DNA of 64,000 bases from NCBI RefSeq assembly GCF_034479555.1, contig NZ_CP140151.1:2046001-2110000 (forward strand), read 5' to 3'. Shown here piece after piece: positions 7,966 to 15,998 of this stretch. Under the pieces are notes generated by a model. The model saw only the letters and a list, made by a program, of their open reading frames with translations, was not told where the DNA came from and searched no databases. The translations under genes and the position numbers were made by a program. How positions within the stretch are numbered: the stretch's first letter is position 1; each line of letters opens with the position of its first letter. Source of the stretch: Chromohalobacter canadensis (GTDB taxonomy: Bacteria > Pseudomonadota > Gammaproteobacteria > Pseudomonadales > Halomonadaceae).

Positions 7966-8185
7966 AACCCCAGGCTGCGTTCAGTGAGGTGGGGCTGTTC
8001 GGCAACCAGAACACCGTCTGCAAACCCACCACGCCCAAGTGGTCTCATATCATCGAGCGTCTCAAGCAGGTTTGGGAGATCGGGGCGAGAGCGCCTGACT
8101 ACCTCGCGCCGGCGAAAGGCGGCTTGATGGTCATGTTCCTCCTTTCGCTGACTGCTACCTATTTGCTACCTAGAAATGATGCAAC

Positions 8186-8225
8186 GAAAAACGGCCACCG
8201 CTCCGATGAGCTAAGTGGCCGTTTT
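8186..8225 (-). terminator. Bidirectional terminator downstream of tRNA-Pro
   Basis: A 12-bp perfect stem (8186-8197 with 8214-8225) has an A-run on one side and a T-run on the other. It is 13 bases past the CCA end of the minus-strand tRNA. Confidence 0.85.
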
Positions 8226-8237
8226 TACTGGATTCTC

Positions 8238-8314
8238 TGGTCGGAGTAGCAGGATTCGAACCTACGACCTCTGCCTCCCGAAGGCAGCGCTCTACCAAGC
8301 TGAGCTATACTCCG
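8238..8314 (-). tRNA. tRNA-Pro (anticodon CGG)
   Basis: Read on the minus strand, the sequence folds as a full cloverleaf of 77 nt. The acceptor starts CGGAGTA, the D-arm contains AGCTCAGC, the anticodon stem CTGCC/GGCAG closes the loop TTCGGGA (anticodon CGG, codon CCG), the T-loop is GTTCGAATC, and the 3' end is ACCA encoded. It is followed by a strong terminator. tRNA genes are common integration sites, and the accessory patch at 6.7-8.2 kb lies directly on its 3' side. Confidence 0.95.
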
Positions 8315-8395
8315 TTCGTGCCGGGGGTGCCGACTCGACGGGGCTGCATTATACGCATCCGCGATGCGCGCGCAACCCTTTTGCGAGGCGGCGGG

Positions 8396-9370
8396 TCAGG
8401 TCTGACGCTCGACGGCGAGATGGGCGAGTTCGGCCATGCTGTCGCGGTAGCGGCTCTCGGGTAGCAGCTCGAGCTGAGCCAGGGCGCGGTCGGCCATTTC
8501 CACGGCGCGGCGGCGGGTATATTCCAGCGCACCGGTGTCGTGGACGATGGCCAGCACCTCGTCGAGATGATCAAGCCCGCCCTGGCGGATGGCGCGGCGA
8601 ATCATCTTGGTCTGTTCGGCATCGCCAGCGGCCATGGCATGGATGAGCGGCAGTGTGGGTTTGCCCTCGGCAAGGTCGTCGCCGACGTTCTTGCCCATGG
8701 CGTTGGCATCGCCCTGATAGTCGAGCAGGTCGTCGACGAGCTGGAAGGCCAGGCCTAGATAGCGTCCGTAGAGCTTGAGTGCCTCTTCCTGCGCAGGGCT
8801 GGCCTCGGCGAGCACCGCGCCGCTATGGCTGGCGGCCTCGAAAAGCATGGCGGTCTTGCCCTGGATGGTGTCGAAGTAGGCGGCCTCATCGATATCGGGG
8901 TTGCCGATATTGGTCAGCTGCAGCACCTCGCCTTCAGCGATCACGCAGGTGGCGCCGGAGAGTATCTCCATCACGCGCATCGAGCCGACTTCGACCATCA
9001 TCTGGAACGAGCGCGAATAAAGGAAGTCGCCGACCAGCACCGAGGGCGCGTTGCCCCAGGCGTCGTTGGCGGTGGCCTTGCCACGGCGCAAGTGCGATTC
9101 GTCGACCACGTCGTCATGCAGCAGTGTCGAGGTATGCATGAACTCGATCAGCGTGGCTAGGGTCACGTGGCGATCGCCCGGATAATTCAGCGAGCGCGCC
9201 GCGAGTAGCACGAGCAAAGGACGCAGTCGCTTGCCGCCGCTTTCGATAATGTAGTGACCAATGGTTTCGACGAGGGGAACCCGGGAAGCCAGTTGGGCGA
9301 GGATGGTGCGATCGACGGCGGCGAAATCATCCGCGACCGCCGCATGGAGGGGCGATGCGTTAGGCTGCAT
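8396..9370 (-). CDS. ispB: Octaprenyl diphosphate synthase
   Basis: A trans-prenyl transferase of 324 residues that builds the isoprenoid side chain of ubiquinone. The two aspartate-rich motifs are present, DDVVD at residues 86-90 and DDLLD at 213-217, along with GGKRLRP near residue 45 and GKxT (GKTAMLFEAA). Length matches IspB. Small residues before the first motif (HTSTLLH) fit a long-chain product; the number of isoprene units cannot be read from the sequence. It is divergent from rplU, the usual arrangement in gammaproteobacteria. Confidence 0.95.
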   Translation of the reverse strand: MQPNASPLHAAVADDFAAVDRTILAQLASRVPLVETIGHYIIESGGKRLRPLLVLLAARSLNYPGDRHVTLATLIEFMHTSTLLHDDVVDESHLRRGKATANDAWGNAPSVLVGDFLYSRSFQMMVEVGSMRVMEILSGATCVIAEGEVLQLTNIGNPDIDEAAYFDTIQGKTAMLFEAASHSGAVLAEASPAQEEALKLYGRYLGLAFQLVDDLLDYQGDANAMGKNVGDDLAEGKPTLPLIHAMAAGDAEQTKMIRRAIRQGGLDHLDEVLAIVHDTGALEYTRRRAVEMADRALAQLELLPESRYRDSMAELAHLAVERQT

Positions 9371-9509
9371 GGGTCGGCTTGTCGCAAAAAGGGGTTGGGC
9401 CGGCTCATTGCGGCCTTGGGCTCAGGCTATGCTAGGGGGCCCCCTGAAGGGCGTCAAGGCGCACGCAGTGGCTGGCGTTGGAGCGCGCCACTCGTGGAGC
9501 GAAAGACAC

Positions 9510-9539
9510 TTGCCCGGTATGCGAGAGTGTCGCTATAAT
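9510..9539 (+). promoter_or_regulatory. Sigma-70 promoter of rplU-rpmA
   Basis: TTGCCC (9510-9515), an 18-base spacer and a perfect TATAAT (9534-9539) lie about 105 bases before the rplU start. Confidence 0.7.
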
Positions 9540-9643
9540 ACGCGGCTCGACTCATCATGCTCCCTGTCAGATGGCTGCCGGAAGGGGCGCCACTCGCCGC
9601 AGGCCGATGAAGAGCGCAATCCCGATGAGTGCTGGAGAGTGAC

Positions 9644-9955
9644 ATGTACGCAGTTATCAAAAGCGGTGGCAAGCAGTACCGCGTTCAGGAAGGCCAGACC
9701 CTGAAGCTCGAGAAGCTGGAAGTGGCCACGGGTGAAACCCTCGAACTCGACCAAGTTCTGCTGGTCGCCGATGACGATGACGTCAAGGTTGGCGCGCCGT
9801 TGGTCGAAGGTGCCAAGGTAACGGCGGAAGTCGTGTCCCATGGTCGCGGCGAAAAGGTGCAGATCATCAAGTTCCGTCGCCGTAAGCACCAGATGCGTCG
9901 TCAAGGCCATCGTCAGTGGTTCACCGAAGTCAAGATCACTGGAATTTCCGCTTAA
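9644..9955 (+). CDS. rplU: 50S ribosomal protein L21
   Basis: A 103-residue protein with the start [14 protein letters not shown] and the C-terminal [16 protein letters not shown] segment that defines L21. The ATG at 9644 follows GGAGAG. It binds 23S rRNA together with L20. It is followed by rpmA with a 33-base gap and shares its promoter. Confidence 0.98.
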   Translation: MYAVIKSGGKQYRVQEGQTLKLEKLEVATGETLELDQVLLVADDDDVKVGAPLVEGAKVTAEVVSHGRGEKVQIIKFRRRKHQMRRQGHRQWFTEVKITGISA

Positions 9956-9988
9956 GCGATATTCCCTAGATAACGCGAGGTATTTGCA

Positions 9989-10246
9989 ATGGCTCATAAA
10001 AAGGCTGCCGGTAGTTCTCGTAACGGTCGCGATAGCGAATCCAAACGTCTTGGTGTCAAGCTGTTCGGTGGCCAGGCGGCGACCGCCGGCAACATCATCG
10101 TGCGTCAGCGTGGTACCAAGTTCCACGCGGGCAGCGGCGTTGGTATTGGCAAGGATCACACCTTGTTCGCTCTGAACGAAGGCGTGATCAAGTTCGAGAC
10201 CAAGGGTCCGAAAAACCGCAAGTTCGTGAGCGTCGTCTCTGCCTGA
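9989..10246 (+). CDS. rpmA: 50S ribosomal protein L27
   Basis: 85 residues beginning [16 protein letters not shown], the flexible N-terminal arm that reaches the peptidyl-transferase centre, followed by the LGVKLFGGQ core and RQRGTKFH. Second gene of the rplU operon; a terminator hairpin follows at 10267-10296. Confidence 0.98.
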   Translation: MAHKKAAGSSRNGRDSESKRLGVKLFGGQAATAGNIIVRQRGTKFHAGSGVGIGKDHTLFALNEGVIKFETKGPKNRKFVSVVSA

Positions 10247-10266
10247 GACCGCCGCGAACGGTGAAA

Positions 10267-10296
10267 GAAAAGGCCCCGCTCAGGCGGGGTCTTTTC
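10267..10296 (+). terminator. Terminator after rpmA
   Basis: A stem of AAAAGGCCCCGC with GCGGGGTCTTTT around a 4-base loop, closed by A and T runs. It separates the ribosomal genes from obgE. Confidence 0.85.
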
Positions 10297-10331
10297 GTAT
10301 AGGGCGGCCGTAGCCGTCGGGAGAAGTGTCC

Positions 10332-11519
10332 ATGCAATTCGTCGACGAAGCCTCGATCATTGTGGAGGCCGGCAAGGGCGGCAATGGCTGCCTGAGTTTC
10401 CGGCGCGAGAAGTACGTTCCCAAGGGCGGGCCGGACGGCGGCGACGGTGGGCACGGCGGCAATGTCTACCTGATCGGTGACGACGCCCTCAATACGCTGA
10501 TCGATTTCAAGTATCAGCGTTTCTACAAGGCGCCCAATGGGCAGCCTGGCCAAGGCCGTCAGATGAGCGGTCGCAATGGCGAGGACCTGTACGTCAAGGT
10601 ACCGGTGGGGACTACGGTGATCGATGAGGATACCCTCGAGGTAATCGCCGATGTGACCGAGATCGGCCAAGTCGAGCTGGTGGCGCAGGCGGGCCGCCGA
10701 GGGCTGGGCAACATTCATTTCAAGTCTTCCACTAACCGGGCGCCGCGCAAGACGACGCCAGGTACCGAGGGCGAGCGCCGCAACCTGCGCTTCGAGATGA
10801 AGGTGATGGCCGATGTCGGCTTGCTGGGCGTTCCCAATGCTGGCAAGTCGACGCTGATTCGTGCCGTCTCGGCCGCCAAGCCCAAGGTGGCCAACTACCC
10901 CTTCACCACGCTGGTACCCAATCTCGGGGTGGTCAAGTTGGGTACGCATGAGCATTTCGTGATGGCCGACGTGCCCGGGTTGATCGAAGGCGCGTCCGAC
11001 GGCGCGGGCCTGGGGCTTCGGTTCCTCAAGCACCTGACCCGTACGCGGTTGTTGCTGCATGTCGTTGATGTGGCGCCGTTCGATGAAAGCGATCCCGTGG
11101 AGAGTGCGCGGGCTATCGCGTACGAGCTTGAGCAATTTTCCACCACGCTGGCCGAACGGCCGCGCTGGTTGGTGCTCAACAAGCTCGACTTGCTCCCCGA
11201 GGAGGAGCGCCAGGCGACGGTCGACGATATCGTCGCGCGCCTGGAATGGGCGGGGCCGGTGTATCGGATTTCGGCGATTAGCAGCGAGGGCACCCAGCCG
11301 CTGGTACAGGCGGCGCATCGCTGGCTGACCGAGCAGCGTCAGCTCGAGGCGGAAGACGAGGTGGCCTTCGAGCATGAGCGCGAGATGCGTCAGCGCATGG
11401 AAGACGAGGCCGTGGCGCGTACCGAAGCGCGCATGTCGCGCAAGCGCAAGCCGGTCCAGGAAGATGACGATGACTTCGACGATGATGATTACGATGTCGA
11501 AGTGGAATACGCCCCCTGA
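10332..11519 (+). CDS. obgE: GTPase ObgE/CgtA
   Basis: A large-ribosomal-subunit assembly GTPase of about 395 residues. The Gly-rich Obg fold fills the first 160 residues ([21 protein letters not shown]). The G domain follows with [10 protein letters not shown] (P-loop), [17 protein letters not shown] and NKLD. The tail is highly acidic ([12 protein letters not shown]). The ATG at 10332 is preferred because GGAGAA is 7 bases upstream; a GTG two codons earlier is also possible. It precedes proB by 26 bases and likely forms an operon with it. Confidence 0.96.
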   Translation: MQFVDEASIIVEAGKGGNGCLSFRREKYVPKGGPDGGDGGHGGNVYLIGDDALNTLIDFKYQRFYKAPNGQPGQGRQMSGRNGEDLYVKVPVGTTVIDEDTLEVIADVTEIGQVELVAQAGRRGLGNIHFKSSTNRAPRKTTPGTEGERRNLRFEMKVMADVGLLGVPNAGKSTLIRAVSAAKPKVANYPFTTLVPNLGVVKLGTHEHFVMADVPGLIEGASDGAGLGLRFLKHLTRTRLLLHVVDVAPFDESDPVESARAIAYELEQFSTTLAERPRWLVLNKLDLLPEEERQATVDDIVARLEWAGPVYRISAISSEGTQPLVQAAHRWLTEQRQLEAEDEVAFEHEREMRQRMEDEAVARTEARMSRKRKPVQEDDDDFDDDDYDVEVEYAP

Positions 11520-11545
11520 GCCGAGGCAAGAAGGGAGAGAAGCCG

Positions 11546-12682
11546 GTGAGTGAGTCGCAGTCGGCAAGCCGTGATGCCTTGCGTGGTGCGCGGCGTGTCG
11601 TGGTCAAGATCGGCAGCGCATTGTTGACCAACGACGGCCGTGGTCTCGATGCCGAGGCCATCGGCGGTTGGGTCGATCAGATTGCCTCCCTACATGCGCG
11701 TGGTGTCGAGGTCGTGCTGGTCTCGTCCGGGGCGGTGGCCGAGGGCATGGCGCGTCTGGGCTGGGCATCCCGGCCCTCGGCAGTGTATGAACTGCAAGCG
11801 GCTGCCGCGGTAGGGCAGTCGGGGCTATCGCAATGCTACGAGGGTCACTTCGCGCGTCACGGTCTGCGTAGCGCGCAAGTGCTTTTAACGCATGATGATC
11901 TGTCCGACCGCAAGCGTTACCTCAATGCGCGCTCGGCGTTGCGCACGCTGGTCGCGTTGCGTGTGGTGCCGGTGATCAACGAAAACGACACCGTGGTCAC
12001 GGACGAGATCCGCTTCGGCGATAACGATACGCTGGGCGCGCTGGTGGCCAACCTTCTGGAAGCGGACGCGCTGATTCTGCTCACCGATCAGGAAGGTTTG
12101 TTCGATGCCGATCCACGCCACGATCCCGAGGCGCGGTTGATCAGCGAAGGGCGTGCCGACGATCCTGCCCTGGCGTTGGTGGCCGGCGATGGCGGTGCCT
12201 TAGGGCGCGGCGGAATGACGACCAAAGTGCGTGCTGCGCGCCTGGCGGCACGCTCCGGTGCGTTGACGGTGATCGCCAGTGGGCGTCAGGCGTCGGTGCT
12301 AACGCGGCTGGCGGAAGGTGAAACGTTGGGTACGTTGTTGATGCCGGATCACGCGCCGTTGGCAGCGCGCAAGCGGTGGCTGGCTGGGCAGCTTCAGGTG
12401 CGCGGCACGCTGGTGCTCGATGATGGCGCGGTCGAGGTACTGCATCGCCATGGATCGAGCTTGCTGCCAGTGGGCGTGCGGCGTGCCGAGGGCGTCTTCA
12501 AGCGCGGCGACATGGTGGTCTGTGTCAACGAGCAAGGTGCCCGAGTCGCCAAGGGGCTGGTCAACTACGGCAGCGACGAAGCACGTCGTATCGTGGGTCA
12601 GCCCAGTCATCGTATCGAGACGTTGCTTGGCTACATGGAATCGCCGGAGCTCATTCATCGCGATAACTTGGTCATCATCTGA
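11546..12682 (+). CDS. proB: Glutamate 5-kinase
   Basis: First enzyme of proline synthesis (glutamate to glutamyl phosphate), 378 residues. An amino-acid-kinase domain with [25 protein letters not shown] and the [11 protein letters not shown] motif is followed by a C-terminal PUA domain (from about residue 285, [13 protein letters not shown] to RIETLLGYM). GTG start with GGGAGAG upstream. Proline can serve as an osmolyte in salt-tolerant bacteria, but nothing here shows loss of feedback control. Confidence 0.96.
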   Translation: MSESQSASRDALRGARRVVVKIGSALLTNDGRGLDAEAIGGWVDQIASLHARGVEVVLVSSGAVAEGMARLGWASRPSAVYELQAAAAVGQSGLSQCYEGHFARHGLRSAQVLLTHDDLSDRKRYLNARSALRTLVALRVVPVINENDTVVTDEIRFGDNDTLGALVANLLEADALILLTDQEGLFDADPRHDPEARLISEGRADDPALALVAGDGGALGRGGMTTKVRAARLAARSGALTVIASGRQASVLTRLAEGETLGTLLMPDHAPLAARKRWLAGQLQVRGTLVLDDGAVEVLHRHGSSLLPVGVRRAEGVFKRGDMVVCVNEQGARVAKGLVNYGSDEARRIVGQPSHRIETLLGYMESPELIHRDNLVII

Positions 12683-12889
12683 GGGCGTGATGTCGAGGAG
12701 TCGATCGGTGAACCTATAGCCGTTTCCACGCGGACCATGCTAGAATGCCGCATCCTCTCAGACACGGCCCGTTGATGGGGCGCCTCGCGAGTGGCGATCC
12801 CGTTTTGGCCGATTCGCGTGACGTAGTAAAAAGTCATACGAATCAATTTCTTACAGAATATGACTGTCAACATCTCCAAGGAGTAGACG

Positions 12890-13156
12890 GTGGCGAACAC
12901 CAAACAGGCCCGTAAACGCGCCCGCCAGGCGGAGCAGCGTCGTCAGCACAATGCCAGCCAACGCAGCATGGTGCGCACGTATATCAAGCGCGTCGTCAAG
13001 GCGATCCAAAGCGGCGATCACGGTCAGGCCATGGCCGAGCTCAAGGCGGCACAGCCGGTCATCGACCGCATCGCCGACAAGGACGCGATCTCCAAGCGTA
13101 AGGCTGCACGCATCAAGAGTCGCTTGAACAAGCGAATTAAGGCCCTGGCTGCCTGA
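12890..13156 (+). CDS. rpsT: 30S ribosomal protein S20
   Basis: 88 residues, strongly basic and helical, with the family pattern NTKQARKRARQAEQRRQHNASQRS. The start codon is GTG with AAGGAG upstream; E. coli S20 also uses a weak start (UUG) as part of its autoregulation, so a non-ATG start here may have the same purpose (inference). It is closed by a terminator at 13182-13208. Confidence 0.97.
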   Translation: MANTKQARKRARQAEQRRQHNASQRSMVRTYIKRVVKAIQSGDHGQAMAELKAAQPVIDRIADKDAISKRKAARIKSRLNKRIKALAA

Positions 13157-13181
13157 AGCCGGGAGTTGGCGTTAACGCGTG

Positions 13182-13208
13182 AAAAAACCGGCTTCGGCCG
13201 GTTTTTTT
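13182..13208 (+). terminator. Rho-independent terminator after rpsT
   Basis: AAAAAACCGGC-TTCG-GCCGGTTTTTTT, a perfect stem with a UUCG tetraloop and a T7 run. Confidence 0.95.
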
Positions 13209-13247
13209 GTAAGTGGCGCTTGGGCGTCGGAGGTGTGGAGGTAGTCG

Positions 13248-14846
13248 GTGACGGGTAAGCAATCGCAGGCAGCGCCGGAAGACGGCGAGTCGGCAGCGAA
13301 GCGACCGGCGCGTGGCGGTCTGTTGCGCTCGGGGATGGTGGTCAGCACGATGACCATGCTCTCGCGCGTGCTGGGGCTGGCGCGCGATGTCGTGATCGCG
13401 GCCTTGTTCGGGGCCGGCAGCGGTGCGGATGCCTTCTTCGTCGCCTTCAAGATTCCCAACTTCATGCGCCGCCTGTTCGCCGAGGGCGCCTTCAATCAGG
13501 CATTCATTCCGGTGCTGTCCGAGTATGCCACCCAGCGGACCCGTGAAGAGGTACGCGAACTGCTCGATGCGGTATCGGGCAGTCTTGGTGTGATACTTGC
13601 CCTGCTCAGCGCCGTGGCGGTGCTCCTCGCGCCCTGGCTGGTGTGGCTATTCGCGCCAGGCTTTAGTGCTGACCCGGGCAAGCTGGCGCTGACCGCCGAC
13701 ATGCTACGTTTGACGTTTCCCTACCTGTGGCTGATTTCGCTCACCGCCTTCGCGGGTAGCGTGCTCAACACCTGGAACCGTTTCGCCGTGCCGGCGTTCA
13801 CCCCGGTGCTGCTCAACCTGTCATTGATCGGCGCGGCGTTGGGCCTGACGCCCTGGATGCAGGACCCGGCCATGGCGCTGGCCTGGGGGGTACTGATCGC
13901 AGGGGTCGTGCAACTTGGGTTTCAGGTGCCGTTCTTGGCACGTTTGGGGCTGACGCCGCGCCCCTGGCCCAACTTCCGGCACCCGGGCGTGCGTCGCATC
14001 CTGGCGCTGATGGCGCCGGCGTTGTTCGGGGTGTCGGTGTCGCAGATCAATCTGTTGCTGGATACCGTGCTGGCGTCTCTGCTGGCGTCGGGTAGCGTGT
14101 CTTGGCTCTACTACTCGGATCGCCTGGTGGAGTTGCCGCTGGGTGTATTCGGTGTGGCACTGGGCACGGTGATCTTACCGGCCCTCTCCAAGCGCCATGC
14201 CGAACAGTCGCCAGCGCACTTCGCGAAGATGCTCGACTGGGCGCTGCGCGCAGTGCTATTGATCGGGCTGCCCGCAGCCTTGGCTTTGGTGCTGCTGGCC
14301 GAGCCATTGCTGGTGAGCTTGTTCCACTATGGGGCGATGACGGATCACGATATCGTGATGGCGGCGCGCAGCATGCGGGCTTATGCGTTAGGTCTGTTGC
14401 CCTTCATGCTCATCAAGGTGCTGGCGCCGGGGTACTTCGCGCGCCAGGACACCAAGACGCCGGTTAAAATCGGGGTCGTGGCGATGGTCGCCAACATGGT
14501 CTTGAACCTGTTGTTGATCTGGCCGCTAGCGCATGCAGGACTGGCACTGGCCACGGCGCTGTCGGCGTTTCTCAACGCCGGCTTGTTGGGTTGGGGGCTA
14601 CAGCGGCGCGGCGTACTGATGTTTCAGCCGGGTTGGGGACGCTACGCGTTGACACTGGGCGGCGGCTGCGTCGTCATGGGTGCCGGGCTTTGGTGGTTAT
14701 GCCCCGAATGGCATCAGTGGCTGGCCTGGGGTGTATGGCAGCGCGCGGCGACACTACTTGGACTGACCCTAGGCGGTGCCCTGGTCTACTTTGGATGGCT
14801 GGCGCTGTGCGGTGTGCGCCTCAGGCATTTCCGTCTGGGTGGCTGA
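13248..14846 (+). CDS. murJ: Lipid II flippase MurJ
   Basis: A 532-residue polytopic inner-membrane protein of the MVF family with about 14 hydrophobic helices. It moves lipid II across the membrane for peptidoglycan synthesis. Family features include SRVLGLARDVVIAALFG with the conserved Arg, KIPNFMRRLFAEGAFNQAFIPV and the downstream DTVLASLL. A GTG start with GGAGG 8 bases before it is used, which leaves a short polar leader of about 25 residues. The rpsT-murJ-ribF-ileS order is the classic one. Confidence 0.95.
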   Translation: MTGKQSQAAPEDGESAAKRPARGGLLRSGMVVSTMTMLSRVLGLARDVVIAALFGAGSGADAFFVAFKIPNFMRRLFAEGAFNQAFIPVLSEYATQRTREEVRELLDAVSGSLGVILALLSAVAVLLAPWLVWLFAPGFSADPGKLALTADMLRLTFPYLWLISLTAFAGSVLNTWNRFAVPAFTPVLLNLSLIGAALGLTPWMQDPAMALAWGVLIAGVVQLGFQVPFLARLGLTPRPWPNFRHPGVRRILALMAPALFGVSVSQINLLLDTVLASLLASGSVSWLYYSDRLVELPLGVFGVALGTVILPALSKRHAEQSPAHFAKMLDWALRAVLLIGLPAALALVLLAEPLLVSLFHYGAMTDHDIVMAARSMRAYALGLLPFMLIKVLAPGYFARQDTKTPVKIGVVAMVANMVLNLLLIWPLAHAGLALATALSAFLNAGLLGWGLQRRGVLMFQPGWGRYALTLGGGCVVMGAGLWWLCPEWHQWLAWGVWQRAATLLGLTLGGALVYFGWLALCGVRLRHFRLGG

Positions 14847-14863
14847 TGGTAGGGCAGGCATGG

Positions 14864-14892
14864 CTGTCAGTCGTGGCCCCCTTGGTTATAAT
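14864..14892 (+). promoter_or_regulatory. Likely promoter of ribF
   Basis: CTGTCA (14864-14869), a 17-base spacer and a perfect TATAAT (14887-14892), 30 bases before the ribF ATG. Confidence 0.55.
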
Positions 14893-14921
14893 CGAACGTT
14901 TCACCGGCATATGAACGGCAT

Positions 14922-15989
14922 ATGGAACTGATCAGAGGACTGCACAATCTGCGTGAGGCGGGCCCGTGCGTGGCGACGATCGGCAATTTTGATGGCGTGC
15001 ATCGCGGCCATCAAGCGATCCTCGATCAGCTCAAGAGCCGCGCCACGGCGTTGGGATTGCCGATGACGGTGGTCGTCTTCGAGCCCCAGCCACGCGAGTA
15101 TTTTGCCGGCGAGCAGGCGCCGCCTCGTTTGAGCAGGCTGCGCGACAAGGTCGAGCTGCTGGCCGAATACGGCGCCGAGCGCATCGTCTGCCTACCCTTC
15201 AATGCTGCTCTGCGAAGTCTGACGGCCGATGAGTTCATCGAGCGCGTGCTGATCCGCGGCCTGGGGGTCAAGCATCTCGTCGTGGGTGACGACTTTCGTT
15301 TTGGCTGTGACCGAGCGGGCGATTTCGCATTGCTGCAACGCGTGGGCGAGCGCCGTGGTTTTGAGGTCGAGCATACGCGCACTTTTGCCCTCGATGATGA
15401 GCGCGTCTCAAGTACCCGGGTACGCACCATGCTAGCCAGCGGCAACTTCGCCCAGGCCGCGCGGTTGCTGGGGCGTCCCTACCAGCTCTCAGGGCGTGTG
15501 GTTGCCGACCGGCAGTTGGGGCGTACCATCGGCGTGCCTACCGCTAATCTGCCGTTGGCGTCGCGCTCCCTTGCACTACGCGGTATCTATGCCTGCGTCA
15601 CGCGGCTGCCTGATGGCCGCGAGCTGCCGGGGGCGGCCAACATCGGCTGGCGTCCCACGGTAGGCAGTACGCGGCCGGTGTTGGAGGTGCATCTGTTCGA
15701 TTTCGAAGGTGACCTCTATGGCCAGCGTCTTACGGTCGTGCCCTGTGCACGGCTGCGAGGCGAGGTCAATTTTGCGGGGCTGGAGGCCCTGACGCGTCAG
15801 ATTCATGCCGATCTGGCGCAGGCACGTCGCTATTTTCGTGCGGCCACACCGCTCGATGCCACCGCACTCGAGCTGCCGTGCGCTTCGACTGGCTGGACTT
15901 ATCCGCTGGCCTCGGCGCCCTTGGCGCCCGAGCCTTCGACTTCCGACTCCTCGGCCGGCTCTCGCCCGGCCGACCAAGACGATGGCTGA
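14922..15989 (+). CDS. ribF: Bifunctional riboflavin kinase / FAD synthetase
   Basis: Makes FMN and then FAD. The N-terminal adenylyltransferase domain shows GNFDGVHRGHQ (near residue 22) and SSTRVR. The C-terminal kinase domain shows GRTIGVPTANL and the GAANIGWRPTV segment. At 355 residues it is about 40 longer than usual; the extra is a low-complexity Ser/Ala/Pro-rich tail (TPLASAPLAPEPSTSD and on), probably disordered. It ends 9 bases before ileS. Confidence 0.95.
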   Translation: MELIRGLHNLREAGPCVATIGNFDGVHRGHQAILDQLKSRATALGLPMTVVVFEPQPREYFAGEQAPPRLSRLRDKVELLAEYGAERIVCLPFNAALRSLTADEFIERVLIRGLGVKHLVVGDDFRFGCDRAGDFALLQRVGERRGFEVEHTRTFALDDERVSSTRVRTMLASGNFAQAARLLGRPYQLSGRVVADRQLGRTIGVPTANLPLASRSLALRGIYACVTRLPDGRELPGAANIGWRPTVGSTRPVLEVHLFDFEGDLYGQRLTVVPCARLRGEVNFAGLEALTRQIHADLAQARRYFRAATPLDATALELPCASTGWTYPLASAPLAPEPSTSDSSAGSRPADQDDG

Positions 15990-15998
15990 CCTTCCGCT

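Larger units (their letters stand above)
7756..8237. other. 482-bp stretch between the orphan gene and tRNA-Pro, mostly without genes
   Basis: It holds the second copies of repeat B (7854-7865) and repeat A (7942-7965) and a terminator (8186-8225). Short open frames exist (for example 7989-8249) but have no recognisable protein pattern and run into the tRNA. The direct repeat TGCTACCTATTTGCTACCT next to the terminator and the position beside a tRNA would fit the scar of an old integration event, but no integrase remains. Confidence 0.45.

Noticed and set aside
7989..8249. An 86-codon frame ending inside tRNA-Pro, possibly an integrase tail
   Set aside because: No integrase motif (Arg/His/Tyr boxes) is visible and it overlaps the terminator and the tRNA.
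10188..11567. A 459-codon reading frame antisense to rpmA and obgE
   Set aside because: It spans a terminator and two certain genes; composition is that of a shadow frame.
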